DNA from: Muribaculaceae bacterium
GTDB taxonomy: Bacteria; Bacteroidota; Bacteroidia; Bacteroidales; Muribaculaceae
DNA: 37,140 nucleotides
Reading direction: 5' to 3'
NCBI GenBank assembly: GCA_017391675.1
Contig: JAFOXR010000039.1
Span: forward strand, 1-37,140
The notes under the pieces are model-generated. The model did no database searches. It was not told the DNA's origin and saw only the letters and a program-made list of their open reading frames with translations. Position 1 is the stretch's first letter. Each line of letters begins with the position of its first letter. Position numbers and translations under genes: made by a program. Of this stretch, positions 15,276 through 25,284 are shown piece by piece.

Positions 15276-18200
15276 ATTTTACAAGAATTTTCTTTGTATA
15301 AACTTCGCCATCAACTACAGCAACAACGATATACATTCCGCTATCGGCTGCGACCTTCACTTCGGTTGCATTTTCAGCATGAGCAACCTTTGCGCCCATA
15401 ACGCTATACACATCTATTGCCTGAGCTTCAGCACTCAATGCAATGCTGCCGTTTTCAGCCTTTATTTTCACACCTTCCTGAGCATTCAAGCCGTCAACAC
15501 CTGTTGCATAGTTGTCTACAATCTCATAAGCGCATATTCCATTGCCAGGGACATAATAGTACAGTATCACACTATTATTGTCCACTTGCACATAGTCGGC
15601 TATAGCTTGCTGACCCATATTCTGGACTGACCCCATACCCACTTTAGGAAGAGTCCACATCTTATTCATTGAAGCAAAACTTAAATTGCTGTCAACCGAT
15701 ACTACATTGAACGCATTAGGTATTGAAGAACTCCAGTCCGACAATGAATATGTCATGAAATTCTTTCCTCCTATTGTGAAATAAGTTCCACCATTCACCT
15801 TGAAACTGCTTGGTGCGAGCAAACCATTATTCAAGAACGAGTCGGTCATTTTTCCTGAAGATAAATCGTAACGGCTCCATGCCGTATTCGCTCCGTCAAC
15901 AAACAATGAGTTCCCATCAATAGGAAGCACTCTAGGCGCAATGCCGAAGTTTGCTTGACCTTCTGGATAGAACGAATTTACTGTGCAATATGTTTGACTT
16001 GTTTGAGTTCCATTTGCAAAAGTCCAGCACACTATATGCTTTGTACTAGGAATAGCCGCAAATACCTTGAAATTTCCTGTTGTAACATCGCCATACAAAG
16101 CTACATTATCAATACGAGTTCCCGTAACATCTGACAATTTAATTGAAGCGACTTCAGTCAATGCCCCAGTTTCAAGATTTACCTTATGAATCTTCAACGG
16201 ATTGCTTGCTGGAGAAAGAACAAGGTTTGTAATGCACACATTTCCATTCGAGTCCTTTATTACATCATTACATGGGTTGTAATAAAGCAACGATTCGCTT
16301 CCCAAAACGATGTCACCCATGATTTCTCCTGTCTTGCCATTGAACTTGCGAAGGTAAACTTTGGTGCTGCTGTTATAGTCATTTGCACTACGGCCCGATA
16401 CATATACATAATCACCCACAGCACACATACCACGATTGAATGTACCGCCTTCGCCATCAAAAGTGATATTACCATATTCAGTTGCCACCGAACGGAACCA
16501 TAAGCTGTTTACGCTTATATTATCCATTTGCGCATAGGTGTCATTATCCTTGTCAGTCACCACCTCATATCCGCTTTCATACAGTCCCACGGTTTCTTTA
16601 GTCACCTCAAAAGTACGGACTGCCGAATTTGTATCGGTATAGTACTTGCCTGCCGATACTATTCTCCAGTAGAATGTTCCCTTGTGGAATTGCGAGATTG
16701 CTACATCTTGAGATAAAGTTCCAGTGGTTGTTGCCGATACATTCTTGCTGTATTTAATTGTTGAAAAATCACTAGATGCTGACACTTCTAGAGTGTAGTC
16801 CATACCCGAAGTCGCTTTCCATGAGAATGTAATATCCTCATCAATCTGCGCTGCATTTGCAGGCGAAACGAGTGTTGCAGCGGGCGCTGCCGTACGCTTT
16901 GGCGAGGTGAATGTTGCCACATCACTTGCTGTGCTTTGCTTTCCGTCTTCGGTACACAACACACGCCAGTAATAAGTCTTCGAGCTGTCAAGCAAATACA
17001 GGTCTAGAGTCTTTGAATTTGAAGTAAGGTTATATTCCTGATACTTAATATCGGTAAATGAATTGTCGCTTGCAATGTCAAGACGATAAGTTGCTCCCGA
17101 AACTGCACTCCATGAGAACTTCTGACTCCATTGAGCAGACGCGCCATTTACTGGCGATGTCAAAGTCACTTTTGCCGATGGTTCCATTGAATATCCTGCA
17201 TAAGCAGCTTCATGCTCTTTTCCGTATCCGTCGTATACACACACTGCATACCAGTATCCGCTTTGCTTTTCAGTAGGGATAGTATAAGAGTTGGCATAAG
17301 AAACACCTAGAAGATATTGCTGGTCTATACCATCGCCGTCACTTGCTTGGGCATCTTCTATTTCAATAGTGCCAGGCACTGCATAAACGGAATAACGCAT
17401 TGTTGATTTGCCTGCATTAACAGCTGTCCACGACAAGTTTCCGCTAGAATACTTTAAGTTGGATACTGCGCTATAAGTAGGAGTCGTTTTCCAGTCTACC
17501 ACTGGGACAAGAGCCTTTGTCTGGAAACAGTTATCACGAAGATAATTACCATGTTTAGCATAAGTTCCATACAGATACTGAACACTATAGAAATTGGAAC
17601 CAAATGCATTCAATCCATGAGCTGCAGCATATTCACGAGACTGCTTTATATTAGTTACATGCTCGTCGTAGTGAGCTGTCGTGTTTCCCAAATCGGCCTG
17701 ACTTCCCATCGATGTAGCAAGGTCATACACATTCACGCTCATGCTACAATGCACATTCTTCAATTTTGCTGTACAGCCATACCACCAGTTAGCCAAAGGT
17801 CCAAACTTTGCAAGTTTGTGATCGTTGTGCCAGTATACCTGTGGTGACATGAAATCAATAATATGATTTGCCATCCAGTAAAGAGGATCGGCATATAGAG
17901 ATTTGTATTGACCGTCATATCCTGCAGGACACATTGTCAAGCCATATTTACTTGCCGACTCACCTGCCGTTCCAGGAGGAGCTATACCAAAACGCACTTC
18001 AGGACGAGTAGCCTGTATCATGTCGTAGATTTCCTTGATTGCAGTATTCACATTGTTACGACGCCAGTCGCCAATAGTCATTCCAGAATTGGCACTCTTC
18101 CACAGTGAATAGTCAGGCGCATCAGAACCTTCAGATGTACCGCCACTAGGATAGAAATAGTCGTCGAAAATCATACCTTCCACATCATAGTTGGAGATGA

Positions 18201-18753
18201 TTTCCTTACATACATTCACAATGTGAGCACGCACATCGGTCAATGCAGGATTTAAAACAGTATAAGAACCATTCGTCATCAACCAGCCTTTATTCTTCAC
18301 TTGTGTGTCAAATGATGTAGTCCAATAGGTACTACTGCCCGAACTTGCCCAACGGAAAGGATTTACCCATGCGTACACTTCTATACCACGCTTGTGACTT
18401 TCCTCAACCATAAACGCTAATGGATCCCAACCTGGATCGGTTCCGCGTGTTCCTGTCAAATAACTTGACCATGGCTCATAGCTTGACTTGTACATCGCAT
18501 CACTCATTGAGCGCACCTGGAAACAAAGTGTTGTCAAATTAAGATTTTCCATTGCATCAAGCATGGTAATAAGGTCTGCTTTTTGAGCTGCAATTACCGA
18601 AGCTGAAGTACCTTTTTGCTTAGGCCAGTCTATATTCATTACAGTTGCAACCCATGCTGCACGGAATTCGCGTTTTGGGGCTGTCTCAGCCCACATATTA
18701 CCCGCAAAGATTAAAGCAGTCAATAACACTGCTAAAAAACGGTTCTTTTTCAT
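15274..18753 (-). CDS. GHL10 (DUF187) glycoside-hydrolase-like protein with FN3-like modules and T9SS-type sorting domain, long copy A
   Basis: The 1159-residue product begins with a Sec signal peptide (1-22). The GHL10 barrel (about 27-420) shows KREFRAAWVATVMNIDWP, DPGWDPLAFMVEESHKRGIEVYAW, MIFDDYFYPSGG (about 194-205) and DFMSPQVYWHND. An FN3-like domain (about 425-525) ends in GYWYAVCVYDGYGKEH. Two further FN3-like modules (about 530-725) each contain a YYWRV/FYWRI strand. A repeated beta region (about 745-1080, RGMCAVGDYVYVSGR, CNDVIKDSNGNVCITN) and a 65-residue C-terminal domain (VYSVMGAKV, MYIVVAVV, final KKILVK) resembling a T9SS sorting domain complete it. The likely substrate is a glycan, but neither substrate nor catalytic residues are proven here. 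It starts 16 bases after copy B stops, so the two probably share a transcript. Confidence 0.85.
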   Translation of the reverse strand: MKKNRFLAVLLTALIFAGNMWAETAPKREFRAAWVATVMNIDWPKQKGTSASVIAAQKADLITMLDAMENLNLTTLCFQVRSMSDAMYKSSYEPWSSYLTGTRGTDPGWDPLAFMVEESHKRGIEVYAWVNPFRWASSGSSTYWTTSFDTQVKNKGWLMTNGSYTVLNPALTDVRAHIVNVCKEIISNYDVEGMIFDDYFYPSGGTSEGSDAPDYSLWKSANSGMTIGDWRRNNVNTAIKEIYDMIQATRPEVRFGIAPPGTAGESASKYGLTMCPAGYDGQYKSLYADPLYWMANHIIDFMSPQVYWHNDHKLAKFGPLANWWYGCTAKLKNVHCSMSVNVYDLATSMGSQADLGNTTAHYDEHVTNIKQSREYAAAHGLNAFGSNFYSVQYLYGTYAKHGNYLRDNCFQTKALVPVVDWKTTPTYSAVSNLKYSSGNLSWTAVNAGKSTMRYSVYAVPGTIEIEDAQASDGDGIDQQYLLGVSYANSYTIPTEKQSGYWYAVCVYDGYGKEHEAAYAGYSMEPSAKVTLTSPVNGASAQWSQKFSWSAVSGATYRLDIASDNSFTDIKYQEYNLTSNSKTLDLYLLDSSKTYYWRVLCTEDGKQSTASDVATFTSPKRTAAPAATLVSPANAAQIDEDITFSWKATSGMDYTLEVSASSDFSTIKYSKNVSATTTGTLSQDVAISQFHKGTFYWRIVSAGKYYTDTNSAVRTFEVTKETVGLYESGYEVVTDKDNDTYAQMDNISVNSLWFRSVATEYGNITFDGEGGTFNRGMCAVGDYVYVSGRSANDYNSSTKVYLRKFNGKTGEIMGDIVLGSESLLYYNPCNDVIKDSNGNVCITNLVLSPASNPLKIHKVNLETGALTEVASIKLSDVTGTRIDNVALYGDVTTGNFKVFAAIPSTKHIVCWTFANGTQTSQTYCTVNSFYPEGQANFGIAPRVLPIDGNSLFVDGANTAWSRYDLSSGKMTDSFLNNGLLAPSSFKVNGGTYFTIGGKNFMTYSLSDWSSSIPNAFNVVSVDSNLSFASMNKMWTLPKVGMGSVQNMGQQAIADYVQVDNNSVILYYYVPGNGICAYEIVDNYATGVDGLNAQEGVKIKAENGSIALSAEAQAIDVYSVMGAKVAHAENATEVKVAADSGMYIVVAVVDGEVYTKKILVK

Positions 18754-18769
18754 GTTATATTTCGATTAA

Positions 18770-21700
18770 TTACTTTATTACTGTTTTTTGTGCGTATGCT
18801 GTACCATTGATTTTCACAACCACGATATACATACCTGATGACAATCCTGTTTCCAATGACGACACATTTTCGGCATGAGCAACCTTGCCGCCCATCGCAT
18901 TGTATACATCTACCGACTCGGCCTGAGCACCCAACAAGATTGTACTTCCCGCAATCTTTATTGAAGGTGCATTCTCTGCAACTTCATTTATTCCAGTTGC
19001 ACCAGTATCGGTGATTTCGTATGCTGCCAAGCCACAGCCGGGAACATACATGTATACTCTCACTGTACTGCCATCTACATGCACATAGTCAACTGGAGCT
19101 TGAGCCGTAGCACTATAAACATTACCCAATCCACCCTTTGGCAAAGTCCAAAGCAGCTTCATTGAAGCAAAGTCCAAATCATTATCTACCGATGCCACAT
19201 TGAAGGTCCATGGCGTATTTCCTGTTGCAACACCTTCATTTAAAGCATCATCGCCATAAGAATACACGAAATATTTCTTACCCTTAAGCGTGAACAGCGT
19301 AGCCCCGTTGCCTTCAGGTCCGATAGGAGCTAGAGCCGTATTGTCCTTGAATGAGCTAAGCATTTCTTTTGTTGAGAAGCTGTAAAGAGTCATGTAAGCA
19401 TTTCCTCCATCGATAAGAAGAGTATCTTCATCAATAACTATCATGCGTGGTGCCATACCGAAGGTACTGCCCGAATAGGTCGACTTAACAGTACAAGTTT
19501 CCGACTTGGAGAGTTTTCCGTTTTCATAAATCCAACGCATAACCAGTTTTGATTCTCTTATCGCTGCATATACAGTAAAGTTTCCTGTTGAAACATCACC
19601 CCATAGAGCGACATGGTCAATACGGTATTTTGAAGTTGTAGAAACCGATGCAACCTTTGTTAGAGATCCGTCTTCCAGATTCACCCAAAGCACTGCCAAT
19701 GGGTTAGAGCTTGCATCTAGAGTAAGGTTAGTGATACAGATATTGTCTTTTGAATCCTTAATCACATCGTTACAAGGATAATATGCCATCGCCGCTTCTG
19801 AACCAAGCATCAGCTTTTCAACCAACTCACCTGTGACACCGCTATACTTATTCAAATAAGCGCTTGCACCCGAAGAGTTTTCGCTACGGCCAGACACATA
19901 CACATAATCACCCACAGCACACATACCACGGTTGAACGAACCATTTTCGCCAAAGGTAATATTTTTATATCCTTCACGGATTGAACGAAGCCACAAATTA
20001 GTTACCGACAATGTACCTGCTGCTTCATATGAATCAGCATCAGTCTTCATCTCATAACCAGGCTCAAAATTTCCTACCGAAATCTTAGTAACGGTGAATG
20101 ATCTCACTTCAGAAACGCCTGGAGTAATGCGGTCACCCTTTGTAATCACTCTCCAATAGAAAGTTCCCTTTCCAAACAATGAAGCAGGTACTTCATGAGA
20201 TATAGTTTCTTGTTCTGGATTAGTCGCCTCAATATCCTTTGTATACTTAATTGTAGCGAAATCCTTTTCTGCAGATACTTCAATAGTGTATATTTCATTA
20301 CCAGTACCGGCAGTCCAATGGAAATAACATTCATCTTCAATGCTTGCACCTTCATCGGGAGCCATAAGTTTCGCTCCAACTCCTGCTGTACGAGTAGGAG
20401 CAACAAATGTAGCTGCATCACTCACCGATTGAAGTTTTTTAGGTTGAGAAGCAAGCACTCTCCAGTAGTAAGTCTTGCCGTCTTCGGTAAATCCTAGGTC
20501 GATAGTGGCCTTTGCTGTTGTGATTTTATTTTTGCTATAAAGAATCTTAGAGAATTTATTATCACTGGCAACTTCTACAGTGTAAGAGCCATTCTCGATT
20601 GCACTCCATGAGAATTCTTGATCCCAAACAGTTGCTGCACCATTTACTGGAGCGGTAATAGTTACCTTCTCGGCTTCCCCGTCGGGATAATTAACGATTG
20701 CTGCGGTGTGTTCTTTACCATAACCGTCAAACACCTGCACTACATACCAATGATCAGCCTGCTTATCGGCAGGAAGTTCAAAACTATTAGTATATACCAC
20801 CTTTTGCAAATACTTACCATCATAACCATCGCCGTCGGCCGACAATGCATCATCGGCAGTTACCGACATAGGCACAGCATATACAGTATAGCGAATGATT
20901 GCGTTTCCATTCTTCACAGAATCCCAAGTCAATTTGCCATCGTTATAAGCAAGATTCCCTACTGCGTTATAGCTATCGCCACCCTTCCATGTAATTTCCG
21001 GTGTAAGGGCTGGAGTAGAATATACATCGTTACCCAGTGAACTCAAGTAGCTCTTGAAAGAGATTGTATTATAATAAATACTACCGCAGTTGTTATTCTT
21101 CATATATTTGCGGTTGAGTTCTACTTGCTTAGCAATTTCGGCAGCACCCCAACCCGAATTATTTACTTTATATGATGCTTGACTAGCATAGTAATGACAG
21201 TTGAATTTAGCTGCGGCATCGCTCCACCAGTGAGTCAATTCGGCATAGCCATTGGTTGAGTGTGTAGTTTCCCAGTAAAGCTGCGGAGAAATGAAATCTA
21301 CCGTACCTTCATACATCCATGTCAACGGGTCACAGTAGATTTGAGCGTATTGCCAGTCGCTTGCCGATGAGCCATAAGAAGACACTGATGGAAGACCATA
21401 TTTGCTAGCCGACTTGTGCGATACACCTGCAGGACCGATACCAAAACGCACATCGGGGCGCAATTCCTTAATGGTATTGTAGCAGTCGGCAACCATGTCA
21501 TTTACATTGCGACGACGCCAGTCTCCTATTGACATTGTTGTACCGCTTGCCTTGTATTGCTCATAGTCGGGAGCCGAAGAACTCTCGGTAGTACCGCCGC
21601 TAGGATAGAAATAGTCATCAAACAGCATACCGTCGATAGCATAATTTGTGACAATTTCCTTTATTACATTTACAATGAGTTCACGAGTTTCTTTCAAGGC

Positions 21701-22207
21701 AGGATTAAATGTTACATAAGTACCATTATCACCCACTATAAGCATGTTATTGTTTTTCCATTCCAAGTCCTGTTCGGTAGACCAAGTATTTATGCCTTTT
21801 GAGCTCCAGCGATAAGGATTCAGCCACACATAAGCCTCAATACCACGCTTGTGGCATTCCTCAACAAAAAATGCTAGTGGGTCCCAACCCGGATCTTTGC
21901 CACGAGTTCCGGTAATATAACTTGACCATGGAGCATATTTTGAAGGATACGCAGCATCTCCCATTGTGCGTATATGAAAACAGGTAGATGTCATGTTCAG
22001 ATCTTCTAGATTGTCGAGATAGGCAATCATTTCTTGTTTTTGCTTAGCTACAGTAGTTTCGGTATAACCTTTTGTATAAGGCCAGTCAATGTTTTCAACT
22101 AGTGTAAGCCATGTTGAACGCATCTCGCGTTTCGGATTAGCTGCGAAAAGATTTCCCGCAGTTAATACTAGAGCCAATAAGGCTACAAAAAGACGGTTTT
22201 TTGACAT
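18770..22207 (-). CDS. GHL10 (DUF187) glycoside-hydrolase-like protein, long copy B (divergent barrel)
   Basis: This 1145-residue paralogue has the same order as copy A: signal peptide (1-22), GHL10 barrel, FN3-like domain, two more FN3-like modules (TYYWRV and FYWRV strands), the beta region with RGMCAVGDYVYVSGR, and a T9SS-like C-terminal domain ending AQKTVIK. Its barrel is the most divergent of the four after about residue 265: the CPAGYDGQYKSLYADPLYWMANHI segment of its relatives is replaced by SVSSYGSSASDWQYAQIYCDPLTWMYEGTV, and WHNDHKLAKFGPLANWWY by WETTHSTNGYAELTHWWS. The LFDDYFYPSGG motif is kept. This suggests a shared fold but different substrate contacts. It has its own promoter and leads the A/B transcript. 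Confidence 0.85.
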   Translation of the reverse strand: MSKNRLFVALLALVLTAGNLFAANPKREMRSTWLTLVENIDWPYTKGYTETTVAKQKQEMIAYLDNLEDLNMTSTCFHIRTMGDAAYPSKYAPWSSYITGTRGKDPGWDPLAFFVEECHKRGIEAYVWLNPYRWSSKGINTWSTEQDLEWKNNNMLIVGDNGTYVTFNPALKETRELIVNVIKEIVTNYAIDGMLFDDYFYPSGGTTESSSAPDYEQYKASGTTMSIGDWRRRNVNDMVADCYNTIKELRPDVRFGIGPAGVSHKSASKYGLPSVSSYGSSASDWQYAQIYCDPLTWMYEGTVDFISPQLYWETTHSTNGYAELTHWWSDAAAKFNCHYYASQASYKVNNSGWGAAEIAKQVELNRKYMKNNNCGSIYYNTISFKSYLSSLGNDVYSTPALTPEITWKGGDSYNAVGNLAYNDGKLTWDSVKNGNAIIRYTVYAVPMSVTADDALSADGDGYDGKYLQKVVYTNSFELPADKQADHWYVVQVFDGYGKEHTAAIVNYPDGEAEKVTITAPVNGAATVWDQEFSWSAIENGSYTVEVASDNKFSKILYSKNKITTAKATIDLGFTEDGKTYYWRVLASQPKKLQSVSDAATFVAPTRTAGVGAKLMAPDEGASIEDECYFHWTAGTGNEIYTIEVSAEKDFATIKYTKDIEATNPEQETISHEVPASLFGKGTFYWRVITKGDRITPGVSEVRSFTVTKISVGNFEPGYEMKTDADSYEAAGTLSVTNLWLRSIREGYKNITFGENGSFNRGMCAVGDYVYVSGRSENSSGASAYLNKYSGVTGELVEKLMLGSEAAMAYYPCNDVIKDSKDNICITNLTLDASSNPLAVLWVNLEDGSLTKVASVSTTSKYRIDHVALWGDVSTGNFTVYAAIRESKLVMRWIYENGKLSKSETCTVKSTYSGSTFGMAPRMIVIDEDTLLIDGGNAYMTLYSFSTKEMLSSFKDNTALAPIGPEGNGATLFTLKGKKYFVYSYGDDALNEGVATGNTPWTFNVASVDNDLDFASMKLLWTLPKGGLGNVYSATAQAPVDYVHVDGSTVRVYMYVPGCGLAAYEITDTGATGINEVAENAPSIKIAGSTILLGAQAESVDVYNAMGGKVAHAENVSSLETGLSSGMYIVVVKINGTAYAQKTVIK

Positions 22208-22261
22208 ATAGGTAATAGTTTTTTGTTTTTCCCTGTGGTGGTATTATCACACTTTAACATG

Positions 22262-22294
22262 CAAAGATAGTATAAAATTTTAAAAACCATCAAA
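22262..22294 (-). promoter_or_regulatory. Promoter for the long GHL10 pair (copies B and A)
   Basis: On the minus strand TTTG (22294-22291) precedes TATCTTTG (22269-22262) by 21 bases, an exact Bacteroidetes pattern. The leader would be about 50 bases. The TTTG overlaps the base of the upstream terminator hairpin. Confidence 0.6.
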
Positions 22295-22331
22295 ATGAGG
22301 GTACACCTTTTAAAAGATGCACCCTCATTTT
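22282..22331 (-). terminator. Intrinsic terminator after the 951-residue GHL10 gene
   Basis: Perfect 11-base arms AAAATGAGGGT (22292-22302) and ACCCTCATTTT (22321-22331) pair, with further pairing inside (CACCTTTT against AAAAGATG with one mismatch). On the minus strand the stem is followed by GATGGTTTTTA. It lies 27 bases past the stop codon of the short copy. Confidence 0.75.
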
Positions 22332-22357
22332 TCAATCTATAATAGTTTAAAAACCTA

Positions 22358-25213
22358 TTATCTCACCACAATTTTCTGCTTATATGCAACACCGTCAACA
22401 ATTGCAACAACTATATAAATTCCAGAAGGAACATTCACATCTACTTCCTGGACATTAGCTGCATGAGCCACTTGCATACCCATCATGTTATATACATTGA
22501 TGCTTTGAGCAACTTCACTTACCTTAATGGTGTTGCCTGCTACTATGACAGATATCTCACTCGCAACATTTTCTTCTATGCCCGAAACTGTTGTATCCTC
22601 TAGTTCGTAAGCGTTGATTCCTATGCCTGGAACATAATAATATAACCTTATTGTAGCATCGTTCACTTGCACATAGTCGGCACTTGCCTGTCCGGTACCA
22701 CTGGCAACAGTACCCATACCACTTCTTGGCAATGTCCACAAATAGTTCATCGTGTCAAATCCCATATTTTTATTAGTAGAATATGCCACATTAAACTTGA
22801 ATCCTTCTTGTTGATCGGCACTTGAATATGTAATAAAATATTTCTTGTTAAGAGTGAAGAAAGTACCACCGTTAGCCCAGAAAGAAGTAGGAGCAATTGA
22901 GGCCTTTTCGGTAAACGAGTCTTGCAAAGTTCCGCTTGAGAACACATAGCGCGACCAAGCAATATTAGAACCATCTATAAAGTAAGAATAACTTGTTACA
23001 GGCACTACGCGTGGGGCTGAACCGAAGTCGGTCGCTGTTTCTGGATATAACTTGGTAACGGTGCTCACCTCTTCGTTAGTTTGCTTGCCGCCCGTAAATG
23101 TCCATCTCACTACCGATGCAGTAGAAGATACCGCCGCATATATCGCAAAATCACCCGATAACACATCACCAAGGATTGCCGCGTGGTCGATGCGATAAGT
23201 TCCGGCAGGAATAGTCTTTGTGATTTTCAAAGATGCTATCTCGGTCAACGCACCTGTTTCAATGTTTACAAGATGAACCCTTAATGGAGTCGTTTGAGCA
23301 TTTGCTGTAAGGTTGGTTATACACACATTTCCGCTTTGGTCCTTAATAACATCGTTACAAGGATATAATTCCCCCGATGCTTCTACACCAAGTTTGATAT
23401 CCCCTATTATTTCGCCTGTTGTGCCATTAATCTTGCGCAAATAAGCGGCAGCAGTAGATGAATTAGACTCACGACCTGCAATATATACATAGTCGCCCAC
23501 AGCACAGAATGCACGATTTAAGTTACCGATTCCTCCGGTAAATGAGATTCCTCCGTTTTCTACTGTGCGAGACCAGATACTCTTAACTGTCAGCGTACCT
23601 TCGCTGCCATAAAATTCGCCATCGGCACCTGGTTCCGGACCATTGTAATCAAAATCGGTGATTGCCGCAGGGTGCTCGTTGCCATAACCATCGTACACAC
23701 ACACTGCATACCAGTGCCCTACTTGTTGATTAGACGAAATAGCAAAGTTTGGCAAATAAGTTACGCCCTGAAGATATTTTGCATCGAAACCGTCGCCGTC
23801 GTTAGCCATGGCTGCCTTTTCCGATACCGAAGTAGGAATTGCATAAACTGAATAACGAATGGTTGTTTTCCCGTCGGTAACAGGATCCCAAGACAATTTA
23901 CCATCGGTATAAGCAAGATTGGTTACCGCATTGTAACTTTTAGCCTGTTTCCAGTCCACCACAGGCACAAGCGCCTTTGTTTGGAAGCAGTTTTGTGCCA
24001 AATAGTCGCCGTGTGCTTTAAAAGAGCCGCAAAGGTATTGAATACTGTACAAGTTTGAACCAAACGCTTTTACTCCGTTAGATGCTGCATATTGACGAGA
24101 TTGCTTAATATTTGTAGCATGTTCTTTATAGTGAGCCTCAGTGTTACCCAAATCGGCTTGATAACCCATTGACTGAATAAGGTCATAAATATTCACACTC
24201 ATGTTGCAATGCACATTTTTTAATTTTGCAGCACAGCCATACCACCAGTTAGCCAATGGTCCAAACTTTGCCATTGAGTGGTCATTATGCCAATAAACCT
24301 GCGGTGACATATAGTCCACAATATGATTTGCCATCCAATAAAGCGGATCTGAATACAATGAAGTATATTGACCATCATATCCTGCAGGACACATGCTCAA
24401 TCCGTATTTACTTGCCGAAGCACCTGCAGTTCCCGGAGGAGCTATACCAAAACGCACTTCAGGGCGAGTTTCTTGTACCATGTTATACACATCGCGAACC
24501 ATCTTGTTCACATTATCACGACGCCAATCACCTATCGTCATGTCGGAATTACTACTCTTCCACAAAGCATAATCCGGTGCATCACGTTTCTCACTTGTTC
24601 CTCCTACCGGATAAAAATAGTCATCAAATATCAATCCTTCAACACTATAATTTGTAATGATTTCCTTACACACTTTCACAATATGTTCGCGAGTTTCAGG
24701 TAATCCCGGATTCAACACGGTAAATGTACCATTAGTAATCAACCAACCTTTGTTTTTCACTTCTTGGTCAAATTCAGTATTCCAAGTGTTAGAATCGCCA
24801 GAACTTGCCCAACGATAAGGATTTACCCACGCATACACCTCTATTCCGCGTTTATGACATTCCTCTACAGCAAACGCTAACGGGTCCCAACCCGGATCAA
24901 GTCCACGAGTACCCGTCAAATATGAAGCCCAAGGTTCATAACTTGATTTATACATTGCATCACACATTGAACGCACTTGGAAGCACACGGTTGTCATGTT
25001 AAGTTCCTTCATGCGATCAATCATTGTTACAAGATCGGCTTTTTGTTGTGAAACGATTGCGGCAGATGTACCCTTTTGTTTTGGCCAGTCAATATTAGAT
25101 ACTGTGGCAATCCATGCCGAACGAAATTCGCGTTTGGGATTATTTTGCGCAAATAGACTGCCCGCAGCCATCAGAACAGCCATTGCGACAGCAAGGAAGT
25201 GTTTCTTGGTCAT
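22358..25213 (-). CDS. GHL10 (DUF187) glycoside-hydrolase-like protein, short copy C
   Basis: The 951-residue product has a signal peptide (about 1-23, ending SLFAQ), a GHL10 barrel (about 28-422; DPGWDPLAFAVEECHKRGIEVYAW, LIFDDYFYPVGG, DYMSPQVYWHND), one FN3-like domain ending GHWYAVCVYDGYGNEH, then directly the beta region (NRAFCAVGDYVYIAGR, CNDVIKDQSGNVCITN) and a T9SS-like C-terminal domain ending YKQKIVVR. The two extra FN3-like modules of copies A and B are absent. Its barrel is close to those of copies A and D. It has its own promoter and strong terminator, so it can be expressed alone. Substrate unknown. Confidence 0.85.
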   Translation of the reverse strand: MTKKHFLAVAMAVLMAAGSLFAQNNPKREFRSAWIATVSNIDWPKQKGTSAAIVSQQKADLVTMIDRMKELNMTTVCFQVRSMCDAMYKSSYEPWASYLTGTRGLDPGWDPLAFAVEECHKRGIEVYAWVNPYRWASSGDSNTWNTEFDQEVKNKGWLITNGTFTVLNPGLPETREHIVKVCKEIITNYSVEGLIFDDYFYPVGGTSEKRDAPDYALWKSSNSDMTIGDWRRDNVNKMVRDVYNMVQETRPEVRFGIAPPGTAGASASKYGLSMCPAGYDGQYTSLYSDPLYWMANHIVDYMSPQVYWHNDHSMAKFGPLANWWYGCAAKLKNVHCNMSVNIYDLIQSMGYQADLGNTEAHYKEHATNIKQSRQYAASNGVKAFGSNLYSIQYLCGSFKAHGDYLAQNCFQTKALVPVVDWKQAKSYNAVTNLAYTDGKLSWDPVTDGKTTIRYSVYAIPTSVSEKAAMANDGDGFDAKYLQGVTYLPNFAISSNQQVGHWYAVCVYDGYGNEHPAAITDFDYNGPEPGADGEFYGSEGTLTVKSIWSRTVENGGISFTGGIGNLNRAFCAVGDYVYIAGRESNSSTAAAYLRKINGTTGEIIGDIKLGVEASGELYPCNDVIKDQSGNVCITNLTANAQTTPLRVHLVNIETGALTEIASLKITKTIPAGTYRIDHAAILGDVLSGDFAIYAAVSSTASVVRWTFTGGKQTNEEVSTVTKLYPETATDFGSAPRVVPVTSYSYFIDGSNIAWSRYVFSSGTLQDSFTEKASIAPTSFWANGGTFFTLNKKYFITYSSADQQEGFKFNVAYSTNKNMGFDTMNYLWTLPRSGMGTVASGTGQASADYVQVNDATIRLYYYVPGIGINAYELEDTTVSGIEENVASEISVIVAGNTIKVSEVAQSINVYNMMGMQVAHAANVQEVDVNVPSGIYIVVAIVDGVAYKQKIVVR

Positions 25214-25254
25214 ATAAGTAATAGTTTTAGTTATCTGAATTAAATGCGTAAGTG

Positions 25255-25284
25255 CAAAATTAGTATATTATTTTAATATTCAAA
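25255..25284 (-). promoter_or_regulatory. Promoter for short GHL10 copy C
   Basis: On the minus strand TTTG (25284-25281) precedes TAATTTTG (25262-25255) by 18 bases, both boxes exact. The TTTG is the end of the T-tract of the terminator that closes copy D. The leader is about 40 bases and resembles that of copy B near the start codon. Confidence 0.6.

Noticed and set aside
20146-20497. Overlapping frames inside GHL10 copy B
   Set aside because: They are low-complexity readings of the other frames of a clearly coding FN3-like module.
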